Shown here piece by piece: positions 9,042-18,075 of a DNA stretch of 64,000 nt. The notes under the pieces were generated by a model that had not been told where the DNA came from, did not search any database, and worked only from the letters and a program-made list of their open reading frames with translations. Within the stretch, counting starts at the first letter, position 1; the number at the start of each line of letters is the position of its first letter. The position numbers were made by a program, and so were the translations under genes. The DNA is from Pseudomonas lurida (GTDB taxonomy: Bacteria > Pseudomonadota > Gammaproteobacteria > Pseudomonadales > Pseudomonadaceae): positions 3,083,501 through 3,147,500 of the forward strand of contig NZ_PDJB01000001.1 in NCBI RefSeq assembly GCF_002563895.1. The letters run 5' to 3'.

Positions 9042-10193
9042 ATGCAAGACATTGAATATACTGAAGAACAGGTAATGATCCGTGACATGGCACGTGACTT
9101 CGCCCGTGGTGAAATCGCGCCCTACGCACAAGCTTGGGAGAAGGCCGGCTGGATCGACGACGCCCTGGTGGCGAAGATGGGCGAGCTGGGCCTGCTGGGC
9201 ATGGTGGTGCCGGAAGAATGGGGTGGCACGTATGTCGATTACGTCGCCTACGCCCTCGCCGTGGAGGAAATTTCTGCCGGTGACGGTGCGACTGGCGCCC
9301 TGATGAGTATCCATAATTCAGTGGGTTGCGGGCCAATCCTCAACTACGGCTCCGATGAGCAGAAACAAACCTGGCTGGCAGATCTTGCCAGCGGCCAAGC
9401 CATCGGCTGCTTTTGCCTGACCGAACCCCAGGCCGGGTCCGAAGCGCACAACCTGCGCACACGCGCCGAACTGCGGGACGGCCAGTGGGTGATCAATGGC
9501 GCCAAGCAGTTCGTCAGCAATGGCAAGCGCGCCAAGCTGGCCATCGTGTTTGCCGTCACCGACCCTGATCTGGGCAAGAAAGGCATCTCCGCGTTCCTGG
9601 TGCCCACGGCAACGCCGGGGTTTGTGGTCGATCGCACCGAGCACAAAATGGGCATTCGCGCCTCGGACACCTGCGCTGTCACCCTCGACCAATGCACGGT
9701 GCCCGAAGCCAACCTGCTCGGTGAGCGTGGCAAGGGCCTGGCGATCGCCCTGTCCAACCTGGAAGGCGGGCGCATTGGCATTGCCGCCCAGGCATTGGGC
9801 ATCGCCCGCGCAGCGTTTGAGGCTGCGTTGGTGTATGCCCGTGATCGTGTGCAGTTCAACAAGGCGATCATTGAGCACCAGGCCGTGGCCAATCTGCTGG
9901 CTGACATGCAAACCCAACTCAATGCCGCGCGCTTGCTGATCCTGCACGCCGCGCGACTGCGCAGCGCCGGCAAGCCGTGCTTGTCGGAAGCGTCCCAGGC
10001 CAAGCTATTTGCCTCGGAAATGGCGGAGAAGGTCTGCTCGTCAGCGATGCAGATTCACGGCGGGTACGGGTACCTGGAGGATTACCCCGTGGAGCGTTAC
10101 TACCGGGATGCGCGGATCACGCAGATTTACGAAGGGACCAGCGAAATTCAGCGGATGGTGATTGCCAGGGAATTGAAGAACTACCCGCTGTGA
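9042..10193 (+). CDS. Acyl-CoA dehydrogenase, probably isobutyryl-CoA / short branched-chain
   Basis: A 383-aa flavoprotein of the acyl-CoA dehydrogenase family, oxidising the alpha-beta bond of an acyl-CoA with FAD and passing electrons to ETF. Domains run in the standard order: the helical N-terminal domain, the beta domain with [20 protein letters not shown], and the C-terminal helical domain with [20 protein letters not shown]. The active-site segment [18 protein letters not shown] carries the catalytic Glu. Pairing with the HIBYL-CoA hydrolase suggests the isobutyryl-CoA step of valine catabolism, but chain specificity is inference. A second family member lies on the opposite strand at 11110-12237. 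Confidence 0.88.
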   Translation: MQDIEYTEEQVMIRDMARDFARGEIAPYAQAWEKAGWIDDALVAKMGELGLLGMVVPEEWGGTYVDYVAYALAVEEISAGDGATGALMSIHNSVGCGPILNYGSDEQKQTWLADLASGQAIGCFCLTEPQAGSEAHNLRTRAELRDGQWVINGAKQFVSNGKRAKLAIVFAVTDPDLGKKGISAFLVPTATPGFVVDRTEHKMGIRASDTCAVTLDQCTVPEANLLGERGKGLAIALSNLEGGRIGIAAQALGIARAAFEAALVYARDRVQFNKAIIEHQAVANLLADMQTQLNAARLLILHAARLRSAGKPCLSEASQAKLFASEMAEKVCSSAMQIHGGYGYLEDYPVERYYRDARITQIYEGTSEIQRMVIARELKNYPL

Positions 10194-10220
10194 CCGACAC
10201 ACCACCCAACCCCTGCGGGA

Positions 10221-10292
10221 GCTGACTTGCCTGCGATGCAGACGCCTCGGTTCATTCTTGTACCGAGGTGGTGCAATCGCGGGCAAGCCAGC
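10221..10292. repeat. REP-type palindromic element between convergent catabolic operons
   Basis: Two arms of about 31 bases (10221-10251 and 10262-10292) are imperfect inverted copies of each other around a 10-base loop. Each begins with the GCTGGCTTGCC-type motif common in Pseudomonas intergenic REP elements. Position between two convergent 3' ends is typical. It may also act as a bidirectional transcript barrier. Confidence 0.65.
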
Positions 10293-10324
10293 GCCGGCAA
10301 TGATTTGCGGCGCTGGAAGGTGGG

Positions 10325-11098
10325 TTATTTGTCTTTGAAATCCGGTGCACGCTTGGCCACGAATGCGGCCATGCCTTCCTTTTGATCCTGTGTTGCAAAC
10401 GCGGCATGGAACACCCGGCGCTCAAAACGCACGCCTTCCGACAGGCTCACTTCAAATGCACGGTTCACGCTTTCCTTGACCATCATGCTGATCGGCACCG
10501 ACTTGCCCGCGATCAGGGTGGCGACTTTCAGTGCTTCTTCCAGCAACTCATCGGCCGGCACAATGCGCGCCACGATCCCACAGCGTTCGGCTTCCACGGC
10601 GTCGATAAAGCGCCCGGTCAGGCACATTTCCATGGCCTTGGCCTTGCCCACCGCACGTGTCAGGCGCTGGGTGCCGCCCATGCCTGGCAGTACGCCGAGG
10701 TTGATTTCGGGTTGGCCGAACTTGGCGGTGTCGCCGGCGAGAATGAAGTCGCACATCAAGGCCAGTTCACACCCCCCCCCGAGAGCGAAGCCGTTGACGG
10801 CGGCGATGATCGGCTTGCGGCGGTTGGCCACGCGGTCGCTGTCGCTGAACAGGTCGTCAAGGTAGATCTGCGGGTAAGTCAGCTCGGCCATTTCCTTGAT
10901 GTCGGCGCCGGCGGCGAAGGCTTTTTTCGAGCCAGTCAGCACAATGCAGCCGATTTCAGGATTGGCTTCCAGGCTGTCCAATGCCTGGTTCAGCTCGCTG
11001 ACCAGCTGCGCGTTCAGGGCGTTCAGGGCTTGCGGGCGATTGAGGGTAATCAGCCCGACGCGGCCCTGGACGTCGAGCAAAATGGTTTCGTAACTCAT
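10325..11098 (-). CDS. Enoyl-CoA hydratase (branched-chain/isoleucine catabolism)
   Basis: A 257-aa crotonase-fold protein hydrating 2-enoyl-CoA, most likely tiglyl-CoA in this cluster. The CoA/oxyanion motifs [14 protein letters not shown] and [17 protein letters not shown] are clear, and the [19 protein letters not shown] segment holds the region of the second catalytic Glu. Length is standard. It is the last gene of a four-gene minus-strand operon (12-base gap to the acyl-CoA dehydrogenase). The three glycines of the oxyanion hole (107-109) are all GGG codons, giving a nine-base G tract at 10772-10780. Confidence 0.9.
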   Translation of the reverse strand: MSYETILLDVQGRVGLITLNRPQALNALNAQLVSELNQALDSLEANPEIGCIVLTGSKKAFAAGADIKEMAELTYPQIYLDDLFSDSDRVANRRKPIIAAVNGFALGGGCELALMCDFILAGDTAKFGQPEINLGVLPGMGGTQRLTRAVGKAKAMEMCLTGRFIDAVEAERCGIVARIVPADELLEEALKVATLIAGKSVPISMMVKESVNRAFEVSLSEGVRFERRVFHAAFATQDQKEGMAAFVAKRAPDFKDK

Positions 11099-11109
11099 GT
11101 ATCGGCTCC

Positions 11110-12237
11110 TTAGAGGTTGCGTGAGATGACCATGCGCTGGATATCGCTGGTGCCTTCGTAAATCTGGCAGACCCGCACGTCGCGGTAGATCCGCTCCAGG
11201 GGGAAGTCGTTCAGGTAACCGTAACCGCCCAGGGTTTGCAAGGCGGCCGAACAGACTTTCTCGGCCATTTCCGACGCAAACAGCTTGGCCATCGAGGCTT
11301 CCACCAACGCCGGCTTGCCGCTGTCGCGCAGGGCGGCGGCGTAATGCACCATTTGCCGGGCTACCGCGATCTGGGTCGCCATGTCTGCCAGGCGAAACGC
11401 TACGGCCTGGTGTTCGATAAGCGGCTTGCCGAAGCTTTCGCGCTCACGGGCATAGTCGCGGGCCGCTTCAAAGGCTGCGCGGGCCATGCCCACCGATTGC
11501 GAGGCGATGCCCACGCGCCCCCCTTCGAGGTTGGCCAAGGCAATCTTGTAGCCTTCGCCCTCCTCCCCCAGCCGATTGGCGACCGGCACCTTCACGTCTT
11601 CGAACAGCAACTGGCAGGTATCGGACGCATGCTGGCCGAGTTTGTCTTCGACCCGTGCCACGCTGTAGCCCGGCGAGTCGGTGGGCACGATAAACGCGGT
11701 GATCCCGCGTTTGCCCGCAGCCGGGTCGGTCACGGCAAACACAATCACTACCCCGGCATTCTGGCCGGAGGTGATGAACTGCTTGCAGCCGTTCAGGACG
11801 TAATGGTCGCCTTCCAGGCGCGCCCGGGTCTTCAGGCTGCTGGCATCGGAGCCCGCCTGCGGTTCGGTGAGCGCAAAGGCGCCAAGCATGGCGCCGCTGG
11901 CCAGGGGCTTGAGGAATTGCTCTTTCTGGTGGTCGTTACCGAACTTGAGAATCGGCACGCAACCCACCGAGTTATGCACGCTCATGATCGTCGAGCACGC
12001 ACCGTCCCCCGCGGCGATTTCTTCCAGGGCCATGGCGTAGGCCAGGTAACCGGTATCGCAACCGCCCCACTGTTCCGGCACCAGCATGCCGAAAAAGCCC
12101 AGCTCGGCCATTTCACCGATGGCCTCCTTGGGGAAGCGGTGCTCGCGGTCCCATTCGGCGGCAAAGGGTTTCAGCCGTTCCTGGGCAAACTGCCGGGCGG
12201 CGTCGCTGATTTGCAGTTGTTCGTCATTGGGCAGCAT
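11110..12237 (-). CDS. Acyl-CoA dehydrogenase, probably 2-methylbutyryl-CoA / short branched-chain
   Basis: A 375-aa FAD-dependent acyl-CoA dehydrogenase. Signatures are [19 protein letters not shown] in the beta domain, [20 protein letters not shown] in the C-terminal domain and the catalytic-Glu segment [18 protein letters not shown], which ends the protein. It lies nine bases downstream of a thiolase and upstream of an enoyl-CoA hydratase on the same strand, so together they cover one beta-oxidation-like turn. With the neighbouring HSD10-like SDR, isoleucine-derived 2-methylbutyryl-CoA is the likely substrate. This is inference; leucine or fatty-acid substrates are not excluded. Confidence 0.88.
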   Translation of the reverse strand: MLPNDEQLQISDAARQFAQERLKPFAAEWDREHRFPKEAIGEMAELGFFGMLVPEQWGGCDTGYLAYAMALEEIAAGDGACSTIMSVHNSVGCVPILKFGNDHQKEQFLKPLASGAMLGAFALTEPQAGSDASSLKTRARLEGDHYVLNGCKQFITSGQNAGVVIVFAVTDPAAGKRGITAFIVPTDSPGYSVARVEDKLGQHASDTCQLLFEDVKVPVANRLGEEGEGYKIALANLEGGRVGIASQSVGMARAAFEAARDYARERESFGKPLIEHQAVAFRLADMATQIAVARQMVHYAAALRDSGKPALVEASMAKLFASEMAEKVCSAALQTLGGYGYLNDFPLERIYRDVRVCQIYEGTSDIQRMVISRNL

Positions 12238-12246
12238 CTGGACTCC

Positions 12247-13431
12247 TTAATACAGGCATTCGACGGCCATCGCCGTGGCTTCGCCACCGCCGATGCAAAT
12301 CGCGGCGACCCCACGCTTGAGACCTTTCTGGCGCAGGGCCGAGAGCAGGGTCACCAGGATCCGTGCACCGGATGCACCGATCGGATGGCCCAGGGCGCAG
12401 GCGCCGCCATGAATATTGACCTTGGCGTGGGGGATCTCCAGCTTGCTCATGGTGACCAGGCTGACCACGGCAAAGGCTTCGTTGATCTCGAACAGATCGA
12501 CCGCGTCCAGGCTCCAGCCGGTCTTGGTCATCAGCTTGCGGATCGCCCCCACCGGCGCCACGGGAAACAGCCCCGGTTCATCGGCAAATGCCGCATGGCC
12601 ATGGATAACCGCCAAGGGCTTGAGGCCGCGCTTGTGCGCCTCGGACTGACGCATCAGCAACAAGGCCGCTGCCCCATCGGAAATCGAGCTGGAGTTGGCC
12701 GCCGTCACGGTGCCGCCTTCACGGAAAGCCGGCTTCAGGCTGCCGATCTTGTCGATCTTGGCCTTGGGCGGCTGTTCATCATGCAAGATGGTTTTCTGTT
12801 CTTTGCCCACGGTGACCTGCACCGGGACGATTTCAGCGGCGAAGCTGCCATGGGTAATGGCTTCTTGCGCACGGGTCAGCGAAGCGATGGCAAACGCGTC
12901 CTGGGCCTCGCGGGTGAAGCCGTTGTGCAGGGCACAGTCTTCGGCGAAGGTGCCCATCAGGCGGCCTTTGTCGTAGGCGTCTTCCAGGCCATCGAGAAAC
13001 ATGTGATCAAGCACCTTGCCGTGCCCCATGCGGTAGCCGCTACGCGCGCGGTCGAGCAGGTACGGCGCGTTGGACATGCTCTCCATGCCCCCGGCGATGA
13101 CCACGTCGACGCTGCCGGCCAATAGCGAGTCATGGGCCAGGATTGCCGCTTCCATGCCCGAGCCGCACATCTTGTTGAGGGTGGTGCAACGCGTGGCCTT
13201 GTCCAGCCCGGCGCCCAAGGCAGCCTGACGCGCCGGTGCCTGGCCGAGGCCTGCGGGCAATACACAGCCAAACAGCACTTCATCCACGGCATCGGGGGCG
13301 ATACCGGCACGCTCGACGGCGGCGCGAATCGCAGCGGAACCCAGCTGCGGCGCAGTCAGGCCCTTGAGGTCGCCCTGGAAGCCGCCCATGGGCGTGCGCA
13401 CGGCGCTGACAATAACGATAGGGTCGGTCAT
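12247..13431 (-). CDS. Acetyl-CoA acetyltransferase (thiolase)
   Basis: A 394-aa biosynthetic/degradative thiolase. The nucleophile motif CTTLNKMCGSGMEAA holds Cys89. The C-terminal motifs GGACALGHPIGASGARI (catalytic His) and CIGGGEATAMAVE (second Cys) are intact. Length matches tetrameric thiolases. It is placed 12 bases after the SDR and 9 bases before the acyl-CoA dehydrogenase, so it probably cleaves 2-methylacetoacetyl-CoA to acetyl-CoA and propionyl-CoA as the last step of isoleucine breakdown. General acetoacetyl-CoA thiolysis is equally possible from sequence alone. Confidence 0.9.
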   Translation of the reverse strand: MTDPIVIVSAVRTPMGGFQGDLKGLTAPQLGSAAIRAAVERAGIAPDAVDEVLFGCVLPAGLGQAPARQAALGAGLDKATRCTTLNKMCGSGMEAAILAHDSLLAGSVDVVIAGGMESMSNAPYLLDRARSGYRMGHGKVLDHMFLDGLEDAYDKGRLMGTFAEDCALHNGFTREAQDAFAIASLTRAQEAITHGSFAAEIVPVQVTVGKEQKTILHDEQPPKAKIDKIGSLKPAFREGGTVTAANSSSISDGAAALLLMRQSEAHKRGLKPLAVIHGHAAFADEPGLFPVAPVGAIRKLMTKTGWSLDAVDLFEINEAFAVVSLVTMSKLEIPHAKVNIHGGACALGHPIGASGARILVTLLSALRQKGLKRGVAAICIGGGEATAMAVECLY

Positions 13432-13443
13432 GGAGATTGCTCC

Positions 13444-14211
13444 TTATTTGGCCGCCATGCGCAAGGCGCCGTCGAGACGGATCACCTCACCATTGAGCAT
13501 GCTGTTTTCAATAATGTGCCGCACCAGCGCGGCGTATTCGGCGGGTTTGCCCAGCCGTGGTGGAAATGGCACGCCGGCTGCCAGGGAGTCGCGTACTTCC
13601 GGGGTCATGCCGGCCATCATCGGTGTTTCGAAGATGCCGGGGGCAATGGTCATCACGCGAATACCAAAGCGCGCCAGTTCACGTGCAGCCGGCAATGTCA
13701 GGCTGGCGATGGCACCCTTGGACGCGGAATACGCAGCCTGGCCGATTTGCCCGTCAAATGCGGCCACGGAGGCGGTGTTGATGATCACACCGCGCTCGCC
13801 ATCGGCATTCGCCTCGGTTTCAGCGATGGCGGCGGCGGCCAGGCGTAACAGGTTGAAGCTACCGATCAGGTTGACGTTGATCACCTTGGCAAAGCTGGCC
13901 AGGCCGTGTGGGCCGTTCTTGCCGAGAATTTTTTCGCCACGCACCACGCCAGCGCAGTTCACCAGCCCGTGCAGGCCACCAAACGCTGCGACCGTGGCCT
14001 GCACGGCGGCTTCGGCGGCCGCTTCCTGGCTGATATCCGCGACAGCGCTGCGGGCATTATCACCGAGCTGCTTGGCCTTGGCTGCCACGGCGTCGGCATT
14101 CAGGTCCACCAGCATGACCTTGGCACCGGCGGCGACCAGCATCTCGGCAGTCGCCGCGCCGAGGCCCGAGGCACCGCCGCTGACCAGGAAGATCTTGTTT
14201 TCAATCTGCAT
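13444..14211 (-). CDS. SDR 3-hydroxyacyl-CoA dehydrogenase (2-methyl-3-hydroxybutyryl-CoA type)
   Basis: A 255-aa classical short-chain dehydrogenase. It has the glycine-rich NAD site [15 protein letters not shown], the NCAGVV motif, and the catalytic Ser plus Tyr/Lys ([13 protein letters not shown]). The insertion [19 protein letters not shown] is typical of the HSD17B10-like subgroup, which oxidises 2-methyl-3-hydroxybutyryl-CoA in isoleucine catabolism. It is the first gene of the minus-strand operon, so the operon promoter should lie in 14212-14424, a region shared with the divergent bestrophin-like gene. No dedicated regulator gene is next to it. Confidence 0.88.
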   Translation of the reverse strand: MQIENKIFLVSGGASGLGAATAEMLVAAGAKVMLVDLNADAVAAKAKQLGDNARSAVADISQEAAAEAAVQATVAAFGGLHGLVNCAGVVRGEKILGKNGPHGLASFAKVINVNLIGSFNLLRLAAAAIAETEANADGERGVIINTASVAAFDGQIGQAAYSASKGAIASLTLPAARELARFGIRVMTIAPGIFETPMMAGMTPEVRDSLAAGVPFPPRLGKPAEYAALVRHIIENSMLNGEVIRLDGALRMAAK

Positions 14212-14424
14212 TGTTGTTTCCTTGAACGGTCCGAATCGTCGAAATAGTCGCCCCGCAGCGCACGCGCGGCAATGGTCAAAGCCTTCAACCTGCCTGACTG
14301 TTTTGGCCAGTCATCGACCTCGCCGATCAACCGGTCAGCCCAAGCGATTGGACGGCCAGGGATCAGGCTTCTAACCTGTAGGCCTGCGCCACCCCATCTG
14401 CTCCACGAAAAGAAGCCTGCATCG

Positions 14425-15318
14425 ATGATAGTCCGCCCCAAACCCAACCTCCTGGGCATCCTGTTTTCCCTCAAGGGGTCGATTGCCAAGCGCATTGCCT
14501 TGCGCAGCCTGTTGGTGACCTTGCTGGCCTCGGTCATTGTGCTGGTGGAAACCCTGCACCCGGCGTATTTCTCCAAGGTCAACGCGACGCCGTTCACCCT
14601 GCTCGGGCTGTCGCTGTCGATCTTCATGAGCTTTCGCAACAACGCCTGCTATGACCGCTGGTGGGAAGGCCGCAAGCAACTGGGGCAGATGATCATCGAT
14701 GTGCGCTCGTTGATTCGCGAAACCCAGGTGCTCAGTGACCCGGCCGAACGCGCTGGCTTGCTGCGCAACGTGTGTGGCTTTGCCCATGGCTTGATCGCGC
14801 GCCTGCGCCACGAAGATGAGGCCCTGGCCATACAGCCTTGGGGCAAGGTCGCGCCCCACCACCCCAACCTCCCCGACAGCCTGCTGCAACAGCTGGGCGC
14901 GAGGTTGTCCGAGCTGGCCGAGCGAGGCGTGATCAGCGAATGGCGCTACACCCAGCTGGAAACCCGGTTGGTCAGTCTCAGCCAAGTGCAGGCGTCCTGC
15001 GAACGCATCAAGAGCACGCCACTGCCCTTCCCCTACACCCTGCTGCTGCATCGCACCATTTACCTGTTCTGCATCCTCTTGCCGTTTGCGATGGCCGAGC
15101 CGCTGGGCTGGTTGACGCCGGTGTTCACCGCCATCGTCAGCTACACGTTCTTTGGCCTCGATGAAATTGGCGATGACCTAGAGGACCCGTTCGGCTTTGA
15201 CGAGAACGACCTGCCCTGCAATGCGATCCTGCGTACCCTTGAGCGCGAAGTCTTGGCTGCCCTCGGCGAAACCGATCTGCCGCCGCCCCTGGAACCGGTG
15301 GAATACGTGCTGACCTGA
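14425..15318 (+). CDS. Bestrophin-family (UPF0187) membrane protein
   Basis: A 297-aa protein, a likely pentameric anion channel by family. The hallmark region ETLHPAYFSK followed by LGLSLSIFMSFRNNACYDRW and WEGRKQLGQMIIDVRSL is present, and further helices include LHRTIYLFCILLPFAMAEPL. The C-terminal FFGLDEIGDDLEDPFG segment is the acidic calcium-clasp-like motif of bestrophins. The ATG at 14425 starts just before MIVRPKPNLLGILFSLKGS, the usual N-terminus of bacterial members; a longer frame from 14272 has no support. Physiological role in Pseudomonas is unknown. Confidence 0.88.
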   Translation: MIVRPKPNLLGILFSLKGSIAKRIALRSLLVTLLASVIVLVETLHPAYFSKVNATPFTLLGLSLSIFMSFRNNACYDRWWEGRKQLGQMIIDVRSLIRETQVLSDPAERAGLLRNVCGFAHGLIARLRHEDEALAIQPWGKVAPHHPNLPDSLLQQLGARLSELAERGVISEWRYTQLETRLVSLSQVQASCERIKSTPLPFPYTLLLHRTIYLFCILLPFAMAEPLGWLTPVFTAIVSYTFFGLDEIGDDLEDPFGFDENDLPCNAILRTLEREVLAALGETDLPPPLEPVEYVLT

Positions 15319-15394
15319 CACGGGTTTGACACCTGCCGTGGTCTGGCCGAAGCTGACGGCTTTGTACTAGCTGCCCAAGCTTTCGGACGCCTGC

Positions 15395-16453
15395 ATGTCA
15401 AAGTCACGCCGTTACTCCATCATCGGCCTGTGCGCCCTGTTGTTGATTGTGCTGATCACCTGGTATTTCTCCCGTTCCACACCGGTGGCCGTGCCGCCCG
15501 CCATCGCCCATGGCTACGCCAAGGCCCTGAAACAGGCGCATAACGGCGAGCCCGGCGCGGCGCGCGTGTTGTACCAGCAACTGGGGCGGCCGGACTTGAC
15601 GCCCGAGCGCCGGGCCGCACTGCATGCCGAACTGCCCAACTACCCCAGCCCCCAAGCCTTGAAGCTCGCGGACAAAGACCTGAGCAGCGATTCACCGCTG
15701 GTCCGCGAGGCCGCCATCCACAGCATTGTCGGCCTGGTGCCGACCGGCCAGCGCACGTTGCTGCTCGGCCCCGTGCTGGATGACCCCGAGCAGGAGGTGC
15801 GGTTTGCCGCCGCGAATGCGTTGCTTGGGTTGTCGCCCGACACCTTGGGCCTGTACTTCGGGCCCTTGCAGCAGGTGCTGGACGAGTTCATGAAAACGCT
15901 CAAGGCCCAGCCCGAAACCGCAGAAAGCTGGATCCAACTGGCGCGCCTCTACATCCACAGTGCCCTGTTGCCGGACGCGCAAAACGCCTTGGAACAGGCC
16001 ATGCGCCTGCAACCGGACAATCTGCAGGCCGTCGTCGCGCAGATCGAACTGCTGGACAAACAAGGCAAGACTGACGAATCACGCCAGTTGCTGGCGCGCC
16101 AACTGGCGGCGCATCCCGAATCGGCCTACCTGCAACACGCCCTGGGCCTGTGGCTGTTGCACCATGGCGAACGCACCTATGCGCTGCTTGGCCTGTCCAA
16201 GGCGGTAGAGCTGGAGCCGGACAATCAGGATTATCGCTACGACCTGGCCACCACCCTGCACGCCCAGCAGGAATTGGAAGCGGCCCAGCGCCAACTGGAA
16301 GAAATCATCCAGCGCCATCCGGCCAATCGCAAAGCGCGGGTACTGCTCGTCAATTATTGGAAAGAGAGTGGCCAATTGCAGAACGTACAGGTGCTGCTGG
16401 CGCAACTCGAACAGCAGAATCCGGACGATCCCGCCTTGCAGCAAGGCCTTTGA
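15395..16453 (+). CDS. Membrane-anchored HEAT/TPR repeat protein
   Basis: A 352-aa protein. One N-terminal transmembrane segment (residues about 8-25, IIGLCALLLIVLITWYF) is followed by a periplasm-facing region. HEAT-like helices fall around 60-150 (DSPLVREAAIHSIVGL, DPEQEVRFAAANALLGL), then three to four TPR units around 170-350 (AESWIQLARLYIHSALLPDA, AAHPESAYLQHALGLWLL). Such repeats bind proteins, so a scaffold or assembly role is likely; no enzyme motif is present. It resembles TPR proteins found near cytochrome genes, but none is adjacent here. It stands alone between the bestrophin-like gene and the KaiC-like gene. Confidence 0.75.
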   Translation: MSKSRRYSIIGLCALLLIVLITWYFSRSTPVAVPPAIAHGYAKALKQAHNGEPGAARVLYQQLGRPDLTPERRAALHAELPNYPSPQALKLADKDLSSDSPLVREAAIHSIVGLVPTGQRTLLLGPVLDDPEQEVRFAAANALLGLSPDTLGLYFGPLQQVLDEFMKTLKAQPETAESWIQLARLYIHSALLPDAQNALEQAMRLQPDNLQAVVAQIELLDKQGKTDESRQLLARQLAAHPESAYLQHALGLWLLHHGERTYALLGLSKAVELEPDNQDYRYDLATTLHAQQELEAAQRQLEEIIQRHPANRKARVLLVNYWKESGQLQNVQVLLAQLEQQNPDDPALQQGL

Positions 16454-16575
16454 CGCCGCTCACGTCGATACAAATATTACGAAGTGTTGAACCGCCACAG
16501 GCCAGCACGGTCAAGAGTTTATGGCGCGCCTGAGGTGGCGCGTCCCTCTACTTGTACGTGACCTGAGGGCACTTC

Positions 16576-18075
16576 TTGTCTACATCCAAAGAGCTGTTCA
16601 GTGAAAAGGCGGCCACCGGCATCGAAGGTCTTGATGACATTCTTGCCGGGGGGCTATCGCGCAGCCACCTGTTCCTACTGGAAGGCGAACCCGGCACCGG
16701 CAAGACCACCGTCGCGCTGCACTTCCTGCAAGCTGGCGCCAAGAACGGTGAGACATGCCTGTACATCACGCTGTCCGAGACGGAGCGTGAGTTGCGCCAG
16801 GGCGCCGAATCCCACGGCTGGGACCTGGATGACAATATCCATATCTTTGAACTGACCCCACCGGAGAGCCTGCTCAACGCCGAGCACCAGCAGAGCCTGC
16901 TGTACTCCTCCGACCTGGAACTGGGTGAAGCCACCCGGCAGATCTTCGAGGTGGTCGAACGGGTCAAGCCGACCCGCGTGGTGGTCGATAGCCTTTCCGA
17001 GATCCGCTTGCTCGCCCAGAGCTCCCTGCGCTATCGCCGGCAAATCCTGGCGATCAAGCATTACTTTGTGCGCTACGACGCCACCGTGCTGCTGCTGGAC
17101 GACCTGACCACCGAATCCCTCGACAAAACCGTGCACAGCGTCGCCCACGGGGTGATCCGCCTGGAAGAGCTGACCCCCAACTACGGCGCCGAGCGCCGCC
17201 GCGTTCGGGTGGTGAAATACCGCGGGCAAAAGTACCGCGGCGGCTTTCACGACTTCACCATCATGGCCGACGGCATCCATGTGTTCCCGCGGCTGGTCGC
17301 GGCCGAACATCGCGGCGGCTACGTGCGTGAGACATTGAGCAGTGGCATCGCCGAACTCGATTCATTGATGGGCGGCGGTGTCGAGACCGGCTCCAGCAGC
17401 TTGATCCTCGGCCCGGCGGGTACCGGTAAGTCGCTGATCTCGATGATCTTTGCCGCGGCCGCCGTGGCCCGTGGCGAGAAAGCCGCGCTGTTTATCTTTG
17501 ATGAAGAGCTGGGCCTGCTGTTCGAGCGCATGAAAAACATGGGCATCGACCTCGCGGCCCTGCAGGCCACCGGCAATCTGCTGATCGAGCAGGTGGACGC
17601 TGCCGAGTTGACCCCGGGCGAGTTCTCCCACCGGGTGCGCCGTTGCGTGGACGAGCGTGGCATCAAGACCGTGGTCATCGACAGCATCAACGGCTACCAG
17701 GCTGCCATGCCGGAAGAAAACGCGCTGATCCTGCACATGCACGAACTGTTGCTGTACCTGAACCGTCGCGGCGCCGCGACCTTCATGACAGTCGCCCAGC
17801 ACGGCCTGGTCGGTGACATGCAGGCGCCGGTGGACATCACCTACCTGGCCGACACTGTGATTCTGCTGCGTTACTTCGAGGCGCTGGGCAAGGTACGCCG
17901 TGCCATTTCGATCATCAAGAAACGCACGGGCATGCATGAATCGACCATTCGTGAATACCGCATCGGCAACCGCGGCCTGACGGTCGGCGAACCCCTGGAT
18001 AACTTCCAGGGCGTATTGCGCGGTATTCCAACGTTCACCGGCACCGGCTCGCCTCTGCTCAAGGAAGAGGGATAG
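16576..18075 (+). CDS. KaiC-like double-domain RecA-fold ATPase
   Basis: A 499-aa protein made of two KaiC domains. The first Walker A is GEPGTGKTTVALHF (GEPGTGKT at 37-44) and the second is GPAGTGKS at 279-286, each followed by a Walker B-like VVVDSLSEIRLL or VVIDSINGYQAAM. Start is TTG at 16576 with GAGGG eight bases upstream; no ATG or GTG lies nearby in frame. The stop overlaps by one base with the GTG of a hybrid kinase, so the pair is translationally coupled. No kaiA or kaiB is present, so this is the non-clock KaiC class found in many Proteobacteria, probably a stress or signalling ATPase working with the kinase. Confidence 0.88.
   Translation: MSTSKELFSEKAATGIEGLDDILAGGLSRSHLFLLEGEPGTGKTTVALHFLQAGAKNGETCLYITLSETERELRQGAESHGWDLDDNIHIFELTPPESLLNAEHQQSLLYSSDLELGEATRQIFEVVERVKPTRVVVDSLSEIRLLAQSSLRYRRQILAIKHYFVRYDATVLLLDDLTTESLDKTVHSVAHGVIRLEELTPNYGAERRRVRVVKYRGQKYRGGFHDFTIMADGIHVFPRLVAAEHRGGYVRETLSSGIAELDSLMGGGVETGSSSLILGPAGTGKSLISMIFAAAAVARGEKAALFIFDEELGLLFERMKNMGIDLAALQATGNLLIEQVDAAELTPGEFSHRVRRCVDERGIKTVVIDSINGYQAAMPEENALILHMHELLLYLNRRGAATFMTVAQHGLVGDMQAPVDITYLADTVILLRYFEALGKVRRAISIIKKRTGMHESTIREYRIGNRGLTVGEPLDNFQGVLRGIPTFTGTGSPLLKEEG

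Noticed and set aside
11236..13125. A 629-codon + frame opposite the acyl-CoA dehydrogenase and thiolase genes
   Set aside because: It runs across two well-defined minus-strand genes and their junction; no domain, no ribosome site.
16576..18075. A circadian clock locus
   Set aside because: kaiA and kaiB are absent; double KaiC-domain proteins are common in non-photosynthetic bacteria without a clock.
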